Of a stretch of DNA of 64,000 nt, positions 62,700 through 64,000 are shown in pieces; the stretch's first letter is position 1; every line of letters starts with the position of its first letter. The notes under the pieces are model-generated. The model was not told where the DNA came from, searched no databases, and was given only the letters and a program-made list of their open reading frames with translations. The position numbers and the translations under genes were made by a program. Where the stretch lies: assembly GCA_050747525.1 (NCBI GenBank), contig JBOGOC010000026.1:32564-96563 (forward strand), given 5' to 3'. The DNA is from JBOGOC01 sp050747525 (GTDB lineage Bacteria > Acidobacteriota > Polarisedimenticolia > JACPZX01 > DASXTC01).

Positions 62700-64000
62700 A
62701 TGTCCTTCGCCCATGCCGTGGTCGCTCGCGCGCTGCCGGAACCCGGACGTCCGTCCTCTCCATCTCCATGGGAGGTCGGCGAGACGGCGCGGCCGTACCG
62801 CACCGAGCGCTCGCTCGGGCAGGCGCACCAGGTGGCCGTCTCGCTGGCGGCCGCGCGGGCCCGCGTGATCCTTCCGCTCGCGAAGGTGGCGGCCACGGTG
62901 GTTGCCGGGAGGGCGCATCGCGAGTTCGGGTACTCGAGCCTGGAGGACTTCTGCCGCGAGCGGCACGGGCGCGGGGCGCGGTGTGTGCGCGATCTGGCTG
63001 TTCTGCAGGGTCACTTCGAGAAGCTGCCGGCGCTGGCGGCCGCTGTGTCGGGCGACGACGGGGGGCCACCGCTTCACGTATCCGCGGCGATGGCCATCGG
63101 TTCGGTGGCGACACCCGAGAACGTCGATCGATGGATAGCCCGGGGGCGCGAGGTCACGCTCGATCACCTGAAGAAGGAGATCAGGGCCCAGGCGGGTGCG
63201 GATGCGGTCGAGCCTGACCGGGTGCAGGTGCGGATGTCGGTCCATCCGGTCGTGCTTGCGGTCTTTGACGAGGTGCTCGATCTGCACCGCGCGGTGGTGG
63301 GGTCGGAGGGCAGCGTGACGTCGTTCGTCGAGTCGATGGTGGCCGAGGCGATGACCGAGCCGGAGCCATCCGCGCTGGCCGGGCTCGAAGGCCGGACCGA
63401 CGCGCTCGTGCGCGGAGCAGATCCCGCGGTGGCTGAGGAGGCGCGGGAGAAGGCGGCGGGCGGCTGGGCGGACCTGCCGCGCTCCGGGAAGGGATCGTGG
63501 GCGCTGAGGCTGGCCGGCTCGAGCCTGAAGCAGCTGGAGGGTCTCATGAAGGTGGCCGGCACGGGGGACGCGCGGCGGCTGGACCGTCAGCTCGGCCAGC
63601 TGCTGCGGCTGCAGAATGCACTCGAGCTGCGTCTGGGTGAGACGCTGCGCGAGATGGGAGAGATGAGAGGGTGGGACCGGCTGGGATTCGAGGATGCCGG
63701 CCATTACGCCGAGCGGATCCTGTCGATGTCGCGCACGTCGGCCGAGGATCGGGTGTGGGTGGCGGGGGCCATCCGGCCATTCGCGCTGGTGAGGCAGGCC
63801 TACGAGCGGGGCGAGCTCACATGGGAAGCCACGCGGTCGGTGCTGCGCCTGATGCAGGGGTGCGTCGGTTCGGACCTCGAGGGGCAAAAGAAGTGGATCG
63901 AGCACGGGCGGGCGTGCACGGTGAAGAGGCTGCGCGATGAGGCGAAGGCCCGGCGCCGTTCGTTGGCTCTGGAGCCTGCGAAGCCGATGTCGGATGAGGC
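62700..64000 (+). CDS. Partial HNH-endonuclease-like protein (DUF222-type N-terminal region), 3' truncated
   Basis: From the ATG at 62700 the frame stays open for 433 codons to the window edge, with no stop. The protein is alpha-helical. The segment HREFGYSSLEDFCRERHGRGARCVRDLAVLQGHFEKL and later FEDAGHYAERILSMSRTSAEDRVWVAGAIRPFALVRQAYERGELTWEATRSVLRLM resemble the duplicated N-terminal helical region of DUF222/HNH endonuclease proteins, whose HNH nuclease would lie beyond the window. Such genes are often mobile. No Shine-Dalgarno precedes this ATG; the promoter lies about 90 bp upstream. An opposite-strand frame covering it is judged a shadow. Confidence 0.6.
   Translation, partial: MSFAHAVVARALPEPGRPSSPSPWEVGETARPYRTERSLGQAHQVAVSLAAARARVILPLAKVAATVVAGRAHREFGYSSLEDFCRERHGRGARCVRDLAVLQGHFEKLPALAAAVSGDDGGPPLHVSAAMAIGSVATPENVDRWIARGREVTLDHLKKEIRAQAGADAVEPDRVQVRMSVHPVVLAVFDEVLDLHRAVVGSEGSVTSFVESMVAEAMTEPEPSALAGLEGRTDALVRGADPAVAEEAREKAAGGWADLPRSGKGSWALRLAGSSLKQLEGLMKVAGTGDARRLDRQLGQLLRLQNALELRLGETLREMGEMRGWDRLGFEDAGHYAERILSMSRTSAEDRVWVAGAIRPFALVRQAYERGELTWEATRSVLRLMQGCVGSDLEGQKKWIEHGRACTVKRLRDEAKARRRSLALEPAKPMSDE

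Noticed and set aside
62604..63905. A 433-codon minus-strand open frame covering the right-edge gene
   Set aside because: Its translation is His/Pro/Arg-rich and low in recognisable structure, while the plus-strand frame reads as a normal helical protein and has a good promoter. It was judged to be a shadow.

Overview
The window is about 64 kb of very GC-rich bacterial chromosome, densely coded on both strands. It most likely comes from an Acidobacteriota member. The pointers are a secreted von Willebrand A protein of the acidobacterial type beside a TPR protein, an Oar-like TonB-dependent receptor with an N-terminal carboxypeptidase-regulatory domain, several secreted beta-sandwich proteins, and a Gram-negative envelope combined with a CdaA/YbbR/GlmM c-di-AMP cluster. 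The taxonomic call is an inference; no rRNA gene is present.

Layout. 1-7.7 kb: the 3' end of a metallo-beta-lactamase-fold hydrolase, secreted proteins (VWA, TPR, small beta-sandwich), an ECF sigma factor with its zinc-finger anti-sigma, and an M48 protease. 7.7-15.7 kb (minus strand): tRNA-Met(CAT)-tilS, then ftsH-folP-cdaA-ybbR-glmM. 15.7-20.1 kb (plus): a zinc-ribbon protein, hemB, hemL, a glutaredoxin and a coiled-coil envelope protein that ends in a strong intrinsic terminator. 20.1-30.2 kb (minus): a long operon of a TPR gene, yvcK, glmU, glmS, a pcrA-type helicase and two membrane glycosyltransferases, headed by two tandem promoters. 30.3-35.5 kb (plus): folK, a deoxynucleoside kinase, panB-panC-panD and a hybrid PAS kinase. 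35.4-42.4 kb (minus): an RMD1-family protein, a complete 1.44-kb insertion sequence with 18-bp inverted ends, a TonB-dependent receptor and an outer-membrane beta-barrel protein. 42.4-48.9 kb (minus): six genes chained by 4-bp overlaps (small secreted protein, folD, coaE, tldD, tldE, a degenerate sigma54-type regulator). 48.9-62.2 kb (minus): a secreted beta-propeller protein, a giant 3245-residue secreted subtilase, a pirin and a TPR/lipocalin-like protein. The right edge carries the first 1.3 kb of a plus-strand gene that runs out of the window.

How the genes work together. GlmS, GlmM and GlmU, encoded in two operons of the window, make up the whole route from fructose-6-phosphate to UDP-GlcNAc. 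Each operon also carries a regulator known elsewhere to be tied to that route (YvcK; CdaA/YbbR). FolK, FolP and FolD belong to folate and C1 metabolism. PanB, PanC, PanD and CoaE cover steps from ketoisovalerate and aspartate towards CoA. HemB and HemL make porphobilinogen precursors. Most genes inside operons overlap by 4 bp (ATGA, GTGA or TTGA), so translational coupling appears to be the rule.

Most notable observations: a tRNA(CAT) whose encoded CCA lies 9 nt before the tilS start codon, with no Shine-Dalgarno; a sigma54-activator homologue lacking the GAFTGA loop at the end of a six-gene coupled operon; a repeated, cysteine-bearing module in the giant subtilase; an intact IS that appears to have split a receptor operon; and a terminator embedded in the C-terminal codons of the opposing gene.
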